A stretch of DNA of 64,000 nt. Source: Acidovorax sp. HDW3. Its GTDB lineage: Bacteria > Pseudomonadota > Gammaproteobacteria > Burkholderiales > Burkholderiaceae_C. Below, one piece after another: positions 63,595 through 64,000 of the stretch (position 1 is the stretch's first letter; every line of letters starts with the position of its first letter). A program made the translations under genes and the position numbers. The stretch lies in NCBI RefSeq assembly GCF_011303755.1, contig NZ_CP049885.1, positions 336,001-400,000 on the forward strand. The letters are read 5' to 3'. Under the pieces are notes generated by a model. That model was not told where the DNA came from and ran no database searches. It worked only from the letters and a program-made list of their open reading frames with translations.

Positions 63595-64000
63595 ACACCT
63601 GCGCGCCAGCATCGGCCTGCGCGTCGATCTGATTGAAACCCCGGCCCCGGTCGTCGATCTCGATGCCATGGAGCGCAACATCCAGCGCATGGCCGAGTTC
63701 GCGCGCAAGCACGGCGTGCGCTGGCGCCCCCATGCCAAGCTGCACAAGAGCGCCGACATCGCCCTGCAGCTGCAGCAGGCCGGCGCCTGCGGCGCCTGCG
63801 TGCAAACACTCGCCGAAGCCGAGGCCCTGGCGGCGGGCGGCGTCAATGACATCTTTCTCACCAACGAGCTGCTCGCGGCCAGCAAGCTGCTGCGCGCGGC
63901 CAGTCTGGCGGCGCAGCTGGCGGCGCGCGGTGGGCGCCTGGCGCTGGCGGTTGACAGCGCCGAGGGCGTGGCGCGCCTGGCCGAGGCCATGCAGGTGGCG
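63578..64000 (+). CDS. DSD1-family PLP enzyme, D-threonine aldolase/D-serine dehydratase-like (3' end missing)
   Basis: First 141 codons of an alanine-racemase-N-type TIM-barrel enzyme. The start MKPLPEHLRA is followed by ETPAPVVDLDAMERNI, the PLP-lysine block WRPHAKLHKS (K54) and the cofactor-contact segment VQTLAEAEALAAGGVNDI. The frame is open to the window end. The ATG at 63578 overlaps the preceding phosphatase gene by 17 bases. D-threonine aldolase and D-3-hydroxyaspartate/D-serine lyases share this fold; the exact substrate cannot be told from the fragment. Confidence 0.85.
   Translation, partial: MKPLPEHLRASIGLRVDLIETPAPVVDLDAMERNIQRMAEFARKHGVRWRPHAKLHKSADIALQLQQAGACGACVQTLAEAEALAAGGVNDIFLTNELLAASKLLRAASLAAQLAARGGRLALAVDSAEGVARLAEAMQVA

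Overview
The window is high-GC (about two thirds G+C by eye), gene-dense bacterial chromosome. Gene content and order point to a betaproteobacterium of the family Comamonadaceae (Acidovorax/Alicycliphilus/Melaminivora-like; I cannot fix the genus). Supporting signs are pilMNOPQ-aroK-aroB, lptM-lysA divergent from cyaY, engB divergent from cytochrome c4-resB-ccsA, a CIRCE-controlled groES-groEL, the pyridine-nucleotide NadM, and trimeric porins. No rRNA, tRNA, CRISPR, prophage or complete insertion sequence is visible. About 61 coding regions are supported; the first (tlyA) and last (a DSD1-type PLP enzyme) run off the ends.

Layout. 1-6.3 kb: one-carbon and translation genes (tlyA-metF, rlmJ, rplM-rpsI, erpA), RlpA, and a membrane Ser/Thr kinase. 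6.4-17.2 kb: cell-wall recycling and hydrolysis (anmK, an M23 peptidase, slt, glmU), tyrS, a bacteriohemerythrin, a small histidine kinase, queC, a GST and a 5-formyl-THF cyclo-ligase. 17.2-21.9 kb: a central-carbon block, hexR divergent from tal, a FabH-like synthase and pgi. 22-26.4 kb: chaperonin operon, nadM, metK. 26.5-33.5 kb: two tandem lipid A acyltransferase-type genes, engB and the System II cytochrome c maturation genes. 33.6-38 kb: lysA-lptM, cyaY, PBP1A. 38.2-46.7 kb: type IV pilus assembly operon and shikimate genes, interrupted by a compositionally foreign lipoprotein gene. 46.7-64 kb: dgt, cobS-cobC, ilvA behind an apparent leader-peptide attenuator, OsmC, two porins, an M20 hydrolase, a MidA-like methyltransferase, an SDR with folB, an EAL/degenerate-GGDEF protein, ttcA, a DUF4136 lipoprotein and a phosphoglycerate-mutase-like phosphatase.

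The most striking unexplained signal is a dispersed palindromic repeat of about 50 bp, with at least fifteen copies in 64 kb. Ten are intergenic and all lie within about 17 bp of a stop codon, often touching or supplying it; one also seems to supply the Shine-Dalgarno sequence of dgt. Five are inside genes (anmK, glmU, cobS, the MidA-like gene, the SDR) in both orientations and different frames, yet the reading frame stays open. This resembles the behaviour of the palindromic elements described in Rickettsia. A separate 184-bp element with 19-bp perfect inverted termini and a TA duplication appears to have inserted into one of these repeats. Other points of interest are a G10 tract in the lipoprotein gene after pilQ (possible phase variation), a leucine-rich leader peptide plus terminator before ilvA, and a rare-codon AT-rich island inside the PBP1A gene.
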